From Limnoperna fortunei (taxonomy: Eukaryota > Mollusca > Bivalvia > Mytilida > Modiolidae), in NCBI GenBank assembly GCA_944474755.1, contig OX104115.1, forward strand, positions 34,545,080 to 34,609,079: a stretch of DNA of 64,000 bases, read 5' to 3'. Of the stretch, positions 33,613 to 44,228 are shown piece after piece. The position numbers and the translations under genes were made by a program. Below the pieces are notes generated by a model. The model had not been told where the DNA came from. It ran no database searches and was given only the letters and a program-made list of their open reading frames with translations. Each line of letters opens with the position of its first letter. The first letter of the stretch is position 1.

Positions 33613-34491
33613 TGGTTTTAATGAATTTTATTTTAAGTTCAAAATATTTCTTTTTCTCCTCTTTAACCAATGTAAAGACTGCTTTGAAACATTGCACACA
33701 TCATCTTTAGGATGTCCTCTACCAAAATTGTGCCAATGATGACAGCTGACCACCAACATGGCTATCTTGGTTTTAAAATAGAATGGGGTTAGGGGAGGTC
33801 AAGATAGTTTTTGGCTGATAGTTAAAAGAGTATATTAACAGATACAGAAGAATATGAACCTCCCTCATAAGCATCAAAAGCTCTAGAAGACTGTCTATTT
33901 TTCAGTTTTCCTCAATAACTTGAAAACCATAATAGCTAGAGAAGAGTTTATTTCCCTTAAAAGGTCAAAATTAATGATTTTTGCAGAAGTGTTGGACAAT
34001 TCCTTATAGGAAAGAAAAACCGGATAAAAAAGAATTGCATTGTTGTTTAGTTGGTTTCAGGTTACATGAGCAATACAGAACAGGCTCTAATTTGAAAAAC
34101 AACATGGCAACCATAAGCAACTGTTTCTGAAATTTCAAAATCTTCACATTTGAAAGGGAAAACCCAAATTTTTTAAACTTTTAGTCCTCTACAGCTCATA
34201 TAATATACATGTATCATGTAGTTGTGATCATACAAATAACATGGAGTCTATTGGTATTCCATGCTTCAGACAATTTATGTTAAAATGTAATTTATTCTTT
34301 GAAACTACATACAACCTCTAAGATATTGTGTATAATTTGCAGGAACATTACACCTGCTTTATGTAAAATATTAATATTTTACGCAAATATGAAGTCCTAA
34401 GAGTACTTTTATGTTACGCTCTTTAAATAATTTTAAACATTAAATGTTTACAATACTGAGGACATTGAAGCTTAATTGATCTTTTAAATAG
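33613..34491. other. intron, nothing recognised
   Basis: No coding exon or repeat boundaries; ends with the TTTTAAATAG acceptor of exon C. Confidence 0.5.
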
Positions 34492-34698
34492 GTGAAAAAA
34501 GCTTCTGACCAAACAATACCTTCCGGTCGACCAGATGAAACTGAAAACAGACCAGAAATATTGAAGAATTTAAGTGCATCTGTGCTTGGACAACATGCAG
34601 GAGAACTTTTGTTAGAAATTCGAAAAAATCATATATTAAAAGGAGAAATTGGTGCCGAAATATTTTTGCTTCCGGGAATGATCGTTGATGGGACTAAG
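34492..34698 (+). CDS. host gene exon C
   Basis: 207 nt, phase 0 both sides, donor ACTAAG|GTAGAT. It starts VKK, completing VVEVKK with exon B, then reads ILKNLSASVLGQHAGELLLE and IRKNHILKGEIGAEIFLLPG. GQHAGELLLEI could be the Gln-containing helix that follows the Lys strand in RecB/Cas4-like PD-(D/E)XK proteins. The fold is inference; the exon itself is well supported by splice phase. Confidence 0.7.
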
Positions 34699-35699
34699 GT
34701 AGATTTAATTGCTTAATTAGGACCAGAATATTTGCAAACAAGTATGTAAATTGGTATACACGTCAGCTGATTTTAATCATCCCCTCTGAGTATATACAGT
34801 AAAACTACGGTAGCTATAATATATAACACCACCAATGTTGAAACCGGGAATTATTGTATCTGATGTATGTTAATTCAGTCATGGCGTACATGTACATGGA
34901 TTTTAAAGTGGCGCTTAGAAATGAAGCGTGGCGGGAAAAAATCAAGCGTGTCGGTCCTCCATGCTAAAGCAGCCTGTGGTGGCCCCTACTAGGCTTTTTA
35001 TATTTGGTATTTGGGTAGATAATTGAGACTATGGACCTTTGACCTCAAGGTCAGCAGGATCAACCATCTCACTGATATCTACTTTATACAAAGGGCCATT
35101 GTTAAAGCAAAGAATAATTTAGTAGTAATGTGTTGGCTGTTGCCCATAAATACTGTGTAATATGTTTTACTTAATTTAACTACGATAGCAGATATACATA
35201 TACATTGAACAATTAAACTGAATTTTTGCGCAATTAACAGAGTGAATAAAAACTGAAGTAGAAAATACAACATTCAAAAACTATTACATAAAACAACTTA
35301 ATTCATTATAATAATAAGCATTCGCATACATTCAAAAGAATTTTACTGCCTTTAGCAAACTTAAAAAAACAAAAGGGGTGATACAAAAACTGATAAATTT
35401 CCGGAATTCTCCCAACTTTGTTAGCTCGAACTACAGAGAGCTCCAACTGTTTTTGGTGACTTGGCTTAGTTTGAGTTATCAAAGTATTGCTGTATAGATA
35501 AGTTCTTTTGTCCATGAGTTTTTAAGCTTTTCAGAATTTTCCCTTATTCCAAAAGATATAATTTTGCAGTTAGGCTTGATTACACAGGGAACAGCATGGA
35601 TTTCAAATTTCCATTATGATTGTGATTGTTGACAAAATCTAGAGTTTATCCCTTATTATCCATTCTGTCATGTATTGTCAACAATCTATGAATTTTAAT
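34699..35699. other. intron, nothing recognised
   Basis: No coding or repeat signal supported. Confidence 0.5.
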
Positions 35700-35870
35700 T
35701 TTTTTAACTCACACTGCAGGCAGGGTGTACTTAATTGACAAGGATAGCTAGTTTTAAAGCATCAGGTCTGGGGTTTTCTCACGGTATTCAAGATTCCAAC
35801 CCCAATAAAACTGAACTTGACGATTAAGCTGAAATATGTGTTTTAAACCATTAAAACACAAAATAAATGA
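35700..35870 (+). mobile_element. very degenerate SINE
   Basis: Order CACTGCAGGCAGGGTGTACT, TTGACAAGGATAG, GGGGTTTTCTC, CCCCAATAAAACTG matches the middle and tail of the SINE at 23263. The head and the last part are eroded. Confidence 0.6.
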
Positions 35871-36409
35871 GTAATCAGTAATTGGAAAGACAACTCAAAA
35901 GTTTATTTTAACCTTATGTGTACTTTGATGTGTTGCTGTCAATACACAACACTGTTCAACTGTTATATAATAGAGAGGTTTAGCAATGTCAACTTGTGCT
36001 CTTAGTGCTCGTACTTAGTATATGTACCTGTACTCGTAGATCTGTACACATACATGTACACATGTATTAGATCTGTAGCAATGTAACTTGTTCGCTTTAA
36101 TGCAATACTATAGTTATAAATCACAAGAGCAATGTACCACAATGATCTAGAGAGTAAAGAACGGCACTCGCCAAACAGATTTTCATTGTATTCCATAATG
36201 ATGTTTATGGTTGTCGGAGTTGAAAAACTTTGCAACTTCACAGATTCCCCAACACAACCAAGATATTGATAGAATCTGAAAAATAAGGAAATTAAAACTA
36301 TTTCAGAAGAGATTTCCTCATTTTCAGAAATTCCTACTTCTCATTTGTCAAGTTGAGACTTGCTTGTACCAGTCCATGTTATCAGAGTACACAATTTTTT
36401 GTTCAGCTT
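35871..36409. other. intron, nothing recognised
   Basis: No supported content. Confidence 0.45.
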
Positions 36410-36790
36410 TTTAATCTTCAAGTTCTAGAACCATACTGGGAGGGTTCCCAGTCCTTGATCCACAGAGCAGCCCAGCACGTCCCTGGGTGTCGGATAGGGG
36501 AGATCCTCTTGTTGGGCGGTTGTCAGGAATAATACGCAAAGCCTGACCGCAGGACGTAGTGGGTAACATGTTTGGAGAGTGCCACACTCCTTGCACGATA
36601 AAGACCCCTTTTGTAGATTTTGAAAAGAGTAAACTCATTGTAGTCCCTACAAAAGGCTAAATATTCCGCCCCTACCCAAAACTCTTTCCATTGATTTATT
36701 GTTTGTTAACTTGTTCCCGTCCTGAATATAGCTGAAATACTGATCGCTGGATGTAAAGCAGACATCCAATCAATCAATCAATCAATAATC
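36410..36790 (+). mobile_element. SINE-like repeat with ATCA tail
   Basis: A GC-richer block (CCAGTCCTTGATCCACAGAG, GTCCCTGGGTGTCGG) ends in ATAGCTGAAATACTGATCGC, TGGATGTAAAGCAGACATCC and (AATC)n, a typical SINE tail with short tandem end. No A/B boxes confirmed. Confidence 0.5.
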
Positions 36791-37025
36791 TTCAAGTTCA
36801 GTAGTGACTGAGTTCAGTAGTGACAGAATCCCTTCAAATTAAGAGAAATAAGTTGGTCAACTAAAAAAATGCTCCTAAAAATTAATTAATGTTCAGACTT
36901 ACAGAATTTATTGAGCCCCAGCCCTCTGCATGTTTTACTTTTGCTAGCTACTTTTGTATTCTAAAACAGATCTATATGAGACATAGGTTCCTAGTAACAA
37001 TCTTATAATAATTGTTATGTTTCAG

Positions 37026-37211
37026 GTTTTTTTCACAGTTCTTGAAATGACATTTGACCATGTAAACAACCTTTTGGAAATGGATGAAAATATGGAAGAT
37101 GCAACTATTCATTATTCAGAACCATTAAACCTTATTGTTAAAGAAGAACGGGACATTTTGATAGACAGCTTTATGATGTTAAATAACATTGAGTTTTGTT
37201 CTTCACCTTGA
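37026..37211 (+). CDS. host gene last exon (D)
   Basis: Acceptor TTGTTATGTTTCAG, phase 0, 61 codons to TGA. Peptide VFFTVLEMTFDHVNNLLEMD, then ENMEDATIHYSEPLNLIVKE and ERDILIDSFMMLNNIEFCSS. Acidic and helical. It closes the frame coming from exon C. Confidence 0.7.
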   Translation, partial: VFFTVLEMTFDHVNNLLEMDENMEDATIHYSEPLNLIVKEERDILIDSFMMLNNIEFCSSP

Positions 37212-37402
37212 AATATGAAAAACCTAATTTGCTAATTTACAAATTTATGGACTATTTTTGGATAATTTTATATTTTAAATAGAAAGATGTGACACTATAT
37301 ATTCCATTTTTTAATTCCCATACTAGTATAGTTTGGGCTAGTAGGCATTGTCTATGACAAACATGAACAATAATGTTGTAAATACATGTATATATATATA
37401 TA

Positions 37403-38147
37403 TTGACACTCAATGACTAAGGCCATTCGTTGGTCAGTCTGTGTCTAAATTTATGACAAGAAACACCGTCATATGTATCGTTGCATAATCTTCTAGACTT
37501 GTATATTATTTTTTTTGTTTATGCTGTATCGTCATGTTTGTCGATCCGATACTAAATAAGTGTACTGGTTCAGCAGCATTCTTTTAGACCCTTTATATAA
37601 TATTTTGAACTGCCTGTATTGTGTATTTACACGATCCCAGTGGACTTATATTATTCCATCTCCCAATGAAAAAAATATTATTCCATCTCCCAATGAAGAA
37701 TATCTTAAACATTTATAGTTAAACGCCACTGATGAGTCTTATGTAGACGAAACGCGCGTCTGGCGTAATGAATTTGTCACCTTGATAATTTTGATTACAT
37801 CTTGTTGGAATATTTGAGCAAAGCCAAGTAACAGCACGGCACGTCCCCGGTTAGCGGACTGAGAAGCAAGTATTAAAAAAGTTTTGGGTTCATTTAAAAT
37901 GAGAAAGTTTAAGATGAATATGTTATGATTGTTTACGTTATTTATTTATATTGACACTCAATGACTAAGGCCATTCGTTGGTCAGTCTGTGTCTAAATTT
38001 ATGACAAGAAACACCGTCATATGTATCGTTGCATAATCTTCTAGACTTGTATATTATTATTTTTTGTTTATGCTGTATCGTCATGTTTGTCGATCCGATA
38101 CTAAATAAGTGTACTGGTTCAGCAGCATTCTTTTAGACCCTTTATAT
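37403..38147 (+). mobile_element. retrozyme-like element with hammerhead ribozyme
   Basis: A 197-bp direct repeat (37403-37600 and 37951-38147) flanks 351 bp containing a hammerhead ribozyme at 37723-37766, giving a 548-bp monomer plus a truncated second copy. Both repeats start TTGACACTCAATGACTAAGG. Such tandem, ribozyme-bearing noncoding units match retrozymes described in metazoans, including mussels. The host machinery that copies them would come from a LINE or similar source. No ORF. Confidence 0.75.
37723..37766 (+). ncRNA. type I hammerhead ribozyme
   Basis: Core CTGATGA (37729-37735) and GAAA (37749-37752) separated by stem II GTC/GAC with a 7-base loop. Stem I pairs ACGCCA (37723-37728) with TGGCGT (37761-37766). 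Stem III is a minimal CGC/GCG (37753-37758) before TC, giving a GTC cleavage site after 37760. Every core base is intact. The very short stem III is typical of animal hammerheads that may cut efficiently as dimers. Confidence 0.85.
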
Positions 38148-38175
38148 ATATATATATATATATATAGATATATTT
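38148..38175. repeat. TA microsatellite
   Basis: TATATA run after the truncated second retrozyme unit. Confidence 0.8.
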
Positions 38176-38394
38176 AATGTTGTTAACATTTAGATTAATT
38201 CCATTGAAATTCTCACCTACGTTATTGGCTATTTCACAGTAAAGTGTACTACCTAGGTAAAAGAACTGTCTGAAACATAGTTATAAGTTCACATCTCTAT
38301 TGTTGAAAGAATATGTGCTTTATTAATTTGATATATAATTTATTTCTGTGCAGTAAGATATCTACAGCTAAGTTTTTATAATATGAAAAGCAAC

Positions 38395-38600
38395 ATTGCC
38401 AGCGAGACATATATACATGTACGGGAATCAGTGGCAGCAAAACACTTGACATTTTGCTTTATATCTTTGTTAACTTGAGCCTTATGTCCATCAAATTTGG
38501 TCCAGTGGTAGATTATGATCAGTTCTTGCCAGTCAGTCACCTGTCAGCTTACTTTGACCTCAATCTCACTGTCAGTGGCTTAACAGTTTTGGCTTAGTAA
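38395..38600 (+). repeat. diverged copy of the GCGAGACATA repeat
   Basis: CAGCGAGACATATATACATG, GTAAACACTTGACAT-like stretch and CCTTATGTCCATCAAATTTG match the start of the tandem array region at 39376-39540. Fragment. Confidence 0.6.
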
Positions 38601-38795
38601 CAATTAACTGCTATTTACATGTTGATCATATGTGGCGCCACTTAGTGTGAACACCCTATAGTGACCTCTCTGTCCGTCTGTTTGAAACTAATCATGTCCC
38701 AGCTATAACTTCTTTATCTTTTTTAGGTAGGCTTTTGATATTTTATATCTTGGTAGATAATATCAAAGGGATGTGTCCCATGCAATGGTTAATGA

Positions 38796-38912
38796 TCTTA
38801 CATTGGTACGAGTGGATTATCGGATATCTCTAATCGAGATAGTTAAATTATGGAAATTTAACTATCGAGATTGGAGAAATCGGATAATCCAAGAGTACTA
38901 ATGTAAGATTCT
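38796..38912. repeat. 117-bp hairpin (MITE-like)
   Basis: TCTTACATTGGTACGAGTGG and following bases pair with the inverse at 38863-38912 (ATCGGATAATCCAAGAGTAC ... TGTAAGA), including GAGATAGTTAAATT / AATTTAACTATC. A few mismatches. Confidence 0.75.
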
Positions 38913-39369
38913 GTTTCTCTAATTTTTAAAAGTAGTAAATTCGCAAAACGAAGTACAAATTCTCCCAACCCCAATTTTACGTTCATGACGTGAATACGCG
39001 GTAAATTGAAGGTGTTTTGTTTATGAGGTCATGAGTTCTTATTGTGACGTTATTATTTTTAACCAATCAAATGCTGAGAACAACAAATTCACTAGTGACG
39101 AGAAATATTTTTTCCACATCGGTCAAGCGGTTGAAATATTACGTCAAAATTAGAGAAATATAATTTTCACTACTGATGCAGAATTTCATCTGTTCACACT
39201 AATTAATTTGAGAAAGAACATTTACTAAATATATATAATTTATAATTATAAAACATCATTTAACTCTTTATTCTGTCATTAAAAAAATTCTGATAAATAA
39301 AGACTGCATAACAATCATAAAAAAAACATTTTTAGAAGGTTTATATATGCTTCTTCTTATTCAATTTTT

Positions 39370-39546
39370 ATTGTCTCCCCTGCGACGAAAGTCGCTGGAG
39401 GCGAGACATATGTATGGGAATCCGGCGACGGCGGCGGCGTAAACACTTGACATCTTGCTTCATATCTTTGTAAGCCCAAGCCCTAGGTCCATCAAATTTG
39501 GTCCAGAGGTAGCTTATGATGAGTACTTGCCAGTCAGTCACCTGTC
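39370..39546 (+). repeat. lead-in of the 146-bp array
   Basis: Starts TGTCTCCCCTGCGACGAAAG, TCGCTGGAGGCGAGACATA, a CGG-rich stretch and TCCATCAAATTTGGTCCAG. This recurs diverged at 38395. Confidence 0.6.
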
Positions 39547-40560
39547 ACCTGACCTTGACCTCAATTTCACGGTCCAGCGACTACGTTAAAGTTTTTGGGT
39601 TACGACAGTTCCTCTGTAACTACGCATGGTAGGATGACAATATTTGGTGTATAGGTTGCTGATGACTAGTACATGACTGTCTGGTAGGTGTCACCTGACC
39701 TTGACCTCAATTTCACGGTCCAGCGACTACGTTGAAGTTTTTGGGTTACGACAGTTCCTCTGTAACTACGCATGGTAGGATGACAATATTTGGTGTGTAG
39801 GTTGCTGATGACTAGTACATGACTGTCTGATAGGTGTCACCTGACCTTGACCTCAATTTCACGGTCCAGCGACTACGTTAAAGTTTTTGAGTTACGATAG
39901 TTCCTCTGTAACTACGCATGGTAGGATGACAATATTTGGTATATAGGTTGCTGATGAATAGTACATGACTGTCTGGTAGGTTCCACCTGACCTTGACCTC
40001 AATTTCACGGTCCAGCGACTATGTTAAAGTTTTTGGGTTATGACAGTTCCTCTGTAACTACACATGGTAGGATGACAATATTTGGTGTATAGGTTGCTGA
40101 TGACTAGTACATGACTGTCTGGTAGGTGTCACCTGACCTTGACCTCAATTTCACGGTCCAGCGACTACGTTAAAGTTTTTGGGTTACGACAGTTCCTCTG
40201 TAACTACACATGGTAGGATGACAATATTTGGTATATAGGTTGCTGATGAATAGTACATGACTGTCTGGTAGGTGCCATTTGACCTTGACCTCAATTTCAT
40301 GGTCCAGTGACTAAGTTAAAGTTTTTAGGTTACTGCTGTTCCCCTGTAACCAAGCATGGTAGGATGACAATATTTGGTATATAGGTTGCTGATGAATAGT
40401 AAATGATTGTCTGGAAGGTGTCACCTGACCTTGACCTCAATTTAACGGTTCAGCGACTTCGTTAAAGTTTTTGTATTAGGACAGTTCCTCTGTAACTATG
40501 CATAGTATGGTGACAATAATTGGTATACAGGCCGCTGCTCATAATTAATGCTATTTACGT
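39547..40560 (+). repeat. tandem array, seven 146-bp units
   Basis: GACCTTGACCTCAATTTCAC begins at 39551, 39697, 39843, 39989, 40135, 40281 and 40427, an exact 146-bp period. Units share CCAGCGACTACGTTAAAGTT and ATGGTAGGATGACAATATTT. The last two units are more diverged. Noncoding. Confidence 0.95.
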
Positions 40561-41420
40561 AATGCTTATGACGAAATTTATTTTCGTTACTGATGCGGAA
40601 TTCAGGCGAGACGTTTTTCTGTGTCCACACTTGTTATTTGAAATGTTTAATCTCTTAAATTTTAAGAATTTGGTTCTTGTCTTGTGCAATAAGTGCATAC
40701 ATGAGAATGGGATATAGCTTTTATACCATAACGGGTATAGACACAACAATTTTCCCATGAAAATTGGGACAAGTTTTTATCTTGTCCGCATGATATGTTG
40801 ATTCACTATTTGATGTATGACCTAGAATGTAGACATAAATGTATATATGTAAAAGCTACACGTTTATTTGATTTTTGCTTCCTTAAAACTTATCATGACC
40901 ACTTATAAATCTTATAAATCCAGGTATAATCAATATGTTAAAAGTGAAGTTTTTTTTAATTTAATTTTTCCCAGATTTGAACTTTTAGAACATCTTTTAT
41001 GTTCACATAATTAAAAGGAATACATCTGATAATTAATTCAGAACCATATATACCAGTAAAATGATATCAAATGTTCTAAATTTAAAATATATTAAATGGA
41101 TTTTTTTTCAAATGATGATTGTTACACCAGTTTCAAGTCAAATTTTACCTATTCAAATTATTATTTCCCCAAATCTTGACAGATTTTTTGCCTCTGTTTG
41201 ATTTTTGCAAGCCCTACAATGCAATATACTAAATCAATGTAATAAGTTAGCACTGTCCTTGACATTCATGTTACATACAGAAAAAAAGGTTGGTACACAT
41301 TACTCTGAAATAGCCATATATATGTAATAATTATTTATCAATTAATAGAATGAATTTCTGATTTTCAGTAGACACTATGACAACAATATACTACTGTTAT
41401 CACCTTAATGTTATTTTTAT

Positions 41421-42686
41421 TAGCTCACCTGACCCAAAGGGTCAGGTGAGCTATTGTTATCACTTTGCATCCGTCGGCGTCATTGTCGTCAGCGTCTGTA
41501 AACTTTTTACATTTTAATCTTCTTCTCTGAAACCCCTTAGCCAATTGAAACCAAACTTTGCCACAATGTTCATTGGATGGACCTTTACAAAGTTTGTGTT
41601 TTTTATTTGGATTGGGAAACCAATATGGCCGCCACCGCAAGACTTAGTTTAACAAAGGACATAAGGTTAATAGGGCTTCTTCTCTGAAACTGTTTAACCA
41701 ATCAATCAAAACTTACTAGCAATATTGTTAGGACGGTCCTTTATAGATTATGTTTTCTATGCCAACTGGAAATTCAAAATTGCCGCCACCGCAGGACTTA
41801 GTTTAACATAGGACCCTATGGGAAAAACTTTGAAACCGCAGGTCAGGGGTTTTCTCCGGGTACTCCGGCTTCCTCCCCCAATAAAAACTGGATGCCATGA
41901 TCATGATGATATAGCTGAAAAATTGCTGAAAGTGGCGTTAAAACACCATCAAATAAACAAACAAACAAACCAATGGAAACGAAACTTTCTAGCAATATTG
42001 TTTGGATGATCCTCTATAAAGTTTGTTTTTTTTTAATTCTAATTGGAAATTCAAAATGGCCACCATCCCAGGACTTTGTTTAACATTGGACCCTTTGGGA
42101 ACAATTTTAAAAAGGCTTCTTCTCTGAAACCGATTAACCAATTGAAACAAAACTTACTACCGATATTATTTTAGATGGTCCTTTATCAAGTTTGTGTTTT
42201 TGTGTGCCAATCGGGAATTCAAAATGGCCACCACCACAGGACTTAGTTTAACATAGGACCCTATGGTCAAATTAAAAAAAATCTTCTTTCTCTATAAAAG
42301 CAGTTAACCAATGGAAACAAAACTTTCTAGCAATAGTGTTTGGATGGTCCTCTTTGATTTTGGATCGACACAAGCAACAAATTTTGTAGAAACATTTCAG
42401 CAATACTTCAAATCAATCTGCCAAGAAGTTTATGAGAAGATTTTTGAAATTCAGTCAATAAGAATGCATTAATGGCCCTGGCAGCCATGTTTAATATTTG
42501 ATCAGCACCAAAAACTCAAACTTTGGTAAGAACCATCCAATAAACATTCTTGCCAAGTTTTGTTCAATTTGTCCAAGTTGTTTTGGAGAAGATTGAAATT
42601 TGAAATGTTTTTGGCCGATGATGACAACGACGGACGCCAAGTGATGAGAATAGCTCACACTGACCCTTTGGGCCAGGTGAGCTAAA
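41421..42686 (+). repeat. CTCACCTG-family repeat copy
   Basis: Opens TAGCTCACCTGACCCAAAGG and closes CCTTTGGGCCAGGTGAGCTA, so both outer ends are inverted here. The interior has degenerate about 165-bp units with GCCACCGCAAGAC / CATAGGACCCTATGG. A SINE tail is nested at 41836-41972. Confidence 0.85.
41836..41972 (+). mobile_element. SINE 3' fragment
   Basis: CGCAGGTCAGGGGTTTTCTC, TACTCCGGCTTCCTCCCCCA, ATGATGATATAGCTGAAAAA and GAAAGTGGCGTTAAAACACC with an (AAAC)n tail. Head absent. Confidence 0.8.
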
Positions 42687-42756
42687 AAGTTATATTTTGG
42701 GCATGATTAGTTTTGGACGGACTAATCACTATAGGGTGTCCACTACTAAGATGTGG

Positions 42757-43171
42757 CAGGGCCCTCTTAACTTTAATTGAACAAACTATAAAAGTTTGGT
42801 AACAACTAATTGAATAAATAAAAAAAACAATAGATAAGACAAGTTTATTCAATCAGACAAACAATTCTTCACAGCAAAACCAGTATTGCTACTGTAATGA
42901 TGAAAAAGTGAATAAACTGTAAATACTGGTAATCTATATTCTGCTAAAAACATAAGTAGTTGTTTTCTAAAAGCAAAATTTTAAACCTTCCCCGCACTGA
43001 AATCATCAGTCTTCCCTACAGAAATCACTCATGTAGAAAGAATAAAATATATTATACCAATTGTCATTAGCTGGTGGTATTATTATTGATGAATTTACTG
43101 GTGAAGGGAACATATAAACAGAGGAACATTATTGTTTATCATCTAGCTATGTGTAAGATTTTTTTATTTTT
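42757..43171. other. nothing recognised
   Basis: AT-rich intergenic sequence. Confidence 0.45.
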
Positions 43172-43253
43172 AGTGTCATATAACATGTGATCCAAATGGT
43201 GTCATATAACATGTGATCCAAATGGTGTCATATAACATGTGATCCAAATGGTG
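43172..43253 (+). repeat. 27-bp unit, three tandem copies
   Basis: TGTCATATAACATGTGATCC plus AAATGG repeats at 43172, 43199 and 43226 with no visible differences. Confidence 0.9.
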
Positions 43254-43589
43254 AGATGAATGAAGTGTGAAAACATTTTTGATATTGACTGGAAATTAAA
43301 CTATTACTTGTATGTTAACATATACAAAACATGCATGATAATAACATTGTCCTTTTGTCATTACTTTATCGAGCTCATTTTCGATTGACAATCTACCTTG
43401 GAAATGACAATTTAACACTAGATAACAAAATACTTTTTGTTAATTTTATAAGTAAAATTTTCAATTACCTTCATATCATTTACAAATATTTATTTAAAAA
43501 TTACAAAAGTCTGAAACAGCAGGATCCCAAAGCAAGTGCATTTATAAATATGAATGTTTACAATTTGTTGGAAGATTAAGGGTCGAAAA

Positions 43590-44222
43590 ATGTAGAAGTT
43601 GATTACAAAACAAAGAATCATCATGTATAAAATAATCTAAAAAGTTACTACACTGTAAGTTGCCATAGCTAGAAAAATCAGAAAAATTTCATGAAATCCT
43701 GTGCACAACTTCAATACATTGTATGATTGCAATCTTTCTGCGAATTTTCAAGGATATGGGTTGAAAGCTGCATGATGAGTTGATTACAATAAATAGGTAC
43801 AGTCTTTCTAAAGTTTCCAAGTCTGAAAAAAATTGGTAAAAATTCCAGGAACGATTCCATAATTAAGCAGGTGCACAGATACATCTGCAATTTTTCTGTG
43901 AAGTTTCAGAGATATGGGTTGAAAGCTGTAGGAGGAGTAGATTACCACACAATATAGGTAGTATTTGTGAAACATTGTCTGAAAAATCTGGAAAACATTC
44001 CTTGAACAATTCTATAATATCAGATGTACAGCTACAATGTGTGCAATTTTTCAGTGAAGATTACAGAGATTAGGGTTGAAAACTGTAGGGGGAGTTGATT
44101 ACACAAAATAGGTACCATCTTCTGCAAATGTTCTGAAAAATGACTTGTCTCGAATATTATAGATGAATTCCTTGTCAGAACAATTCCAAAATAGCAGGTG
44201 TGCACATTGTCAATACATGTGC
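43590..44222 (+). repeat. tandem array of about 150-bp diverged units
   Basis: A unit with GATATGGGTTGAAAGCTG, GAGTTGATTACA, AATAGGTAC and CTGAAAAAT...GGAAAA.ATTCC recurs about four times with substitutions. Noncoding. It abuts the repeat at 44229. Confidence 0.7.
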
Positions 44223-44228
44223 AATTTT

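Larger units (their letters stand above)
932..37211 (+). other. host gene, 3' part: unrecognised protein, possible PD-(D/E)XK nuclease-like fold
   Basis: Four exons (932-1084, 31396-31528, 34492-34698, 37026-37211) share strand and have compatible phases (2/2, 0/0, 0/0), and the last ends in TGA. Together they encode about 225 residues of C-terminal protein. Exon B contains IPDLYLF and ends VSVVE; exon C opens VKK, so the junction reads VVEVKK. A Pro-Asp pair followed about 25-30 residues later by Glu-x-Lys is the signature of the PD-(D/E)XK nuclease fold. GQHAGELLLEI in exon C could be the conserved Gln helix seen in RecB/Cas4-like members. The fold is inferred from this short pattern; substrate and role are unknown. 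The intron between A and B is about 30.3 kb and filled with transposons. An intervening exon cannot be excluded, although the A-B phases join directly. Confidence 0.5.
38633..42756. mobile_element. 4.1-kb inverted-repeat element filled with other repeats
   Basis: About 80 bp at 38633-38710 (CACTTAGTGTG.ACACCCTATAGTG ... AAACTAATCATGTCCC) recurs inverted at 42690-42756. The interior is a hairpin MITE, a 146-bp tandem array and a CTCACCTG-family repeat, so it is a host for nested insertions. Superfamily unknown. Confidence 0.6.
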
